64,000 nt of DNA from contig OU964930.1 in the NCBI GenBank assembly GCA_918807975.1, forward strand, positions 15,246,372 to 15,310,371, given 5' to 3'. Positions within the stretch are counted from its first letter, which is position 1; each line of letters begins with the position of its first letter. Shown here in pieces: positions 63,434 through 64,000 of this stretch. A program made the position numbers and the translations under genes. The DNA is from Aplidium turbinatum (taxonomy: Eukaryota > Chordata > Ascidiacea > Aplousobranchia > Polyclinidae). Under the pieces are notes generated by a model, which saw nothing but the letters and a program-made list of their open reading frames with translations, had not been told where the DNA came from and made no database searches.

Positions 63434-64000
63434 TGCCGACGTCTTTTTCATCATTAGAGGTCCAGTCTAAGCCATATGCGACATCACCATCCAAAGCCAA
63501 ATTCGATACGAAGACAAACGAATGCTCGGACACGAGCTGAAGCCAACGACGACATTACAATAGCTTGATACTGACATTTTTTCTACAAATTGTAGTTTGT
63601 GAACCTACAGTATGACCTCATGTTGTATGACAATACATGTCATACTACAGTATGACAACTTACAGTATGACATCATTCTTTGCTGAGTAACTTTTATCAA
63701 TCAGATCAAAGAAACTTTGATCAACTGTAAAGAAAAGCAATTTATCTACAAACGGTCAAATTAGTTCACTAAACAAGCAATCTTCGCAACGCAAATGTTA
63801 TGAAGAAAACATCTTAATGAAGTTATGAACAACAATGGTCCAGCCAGGGTCTCTACAGTATTAACATATTGTAGCGATATTGTTTTCTACACATTTTCTA
63901 CGTAATATTGCGTCATTGAAACCCACATGTTTAAAACAGAATTTGGCTGAGAAATTGTAATCGCTAATAATTTTGAACTTTGTAAACTTAGACTACTTTG
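63434..64000. other. right edge, nothing recognised
   Basis: AT-rich DNA. A short direct repeat of CAGTATGAC motifs (63609-63670: ACAGTATGACCTCATG, TACAGTATGACAAC, TACAGTATGACATC) is the only structure noticed. Confidence 0.4.

Noticed and set aside
1-64000. Endogenous retrovirus, LTR element or Polinton
   Set aside because: No paired LTRs and no recognisable gag, integrase, envelope, capsid or protein-primed polymerase frames; all reverse transcriptase pieces are of non-LTR type.

Overview
The window is metazoan nuclear DNA: two multi-exon genes with GT-AG introns, an AT-rich background, and a very dense load of DNA transposons, miniature elements, tRNA-derived SINEs and LINE tails. Both proteins are animal families. 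Gene structure and protein similarity suggest an invertebrate deuterostome, perhaps a tunicate, but I cannot prove the species from sequence alone.

Layout. (1) 1-417, minus strand: start of an unrecognised Ser/Thr-rich coding exon that runs off the left edge. (2) 3469-36307, minus strand: a gene I rebuilt from splice sites and reading phase as a homologue of TASOR (FAM208A), the scaffold of the HUSH silencing complex. It has 26 coding exons and about 2,300 codons. The pseudo-PARP domain, the SPOC-like domain, a huge disordered exon (6516-9564) and the conserved C-terminal domain lie in the same order as in vertebrate TASOR. (3) 26.7-33.5 kb, inside TASOR intron 1: a nested stack of DNA transposons. 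A hAT-like element holds a giant fold-back element with mirror-image ORFs, which in turn holds a piggyBac derivative and a 1.27-kb palindrome. (4) 36.3-50.2 kb: intergenic DNA made largely of hAT, TA-flanked and fold-back elements plus LINE tails. (5) 50231-58990, plus strand: the membrane domain of an SLC4 anion exchanger (AE/band 3 type), 13 exons, with a possible alternative last exon at 59518-59538. (6) 59-64 kb: no further gene seen; a perfect 43-bp x 16 minisatellite, a second minisatellite and duplicated LINE tails.

The two genes are divergent (TASOR minus, SLC4 plus) and show no functional link. The notable irony is that a gene of the HUSH type, which in mammals silences retroelements, is itself expanded by mobile DNA. 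The most distinctive structures are the nested fold-back complex, a family of about 90-bp hairpin elements with 10 or more copies, a triplicated splice donor in the SLC4 gene, and a miniature element carrying telomere-like repeats between 10-bp target duplications.
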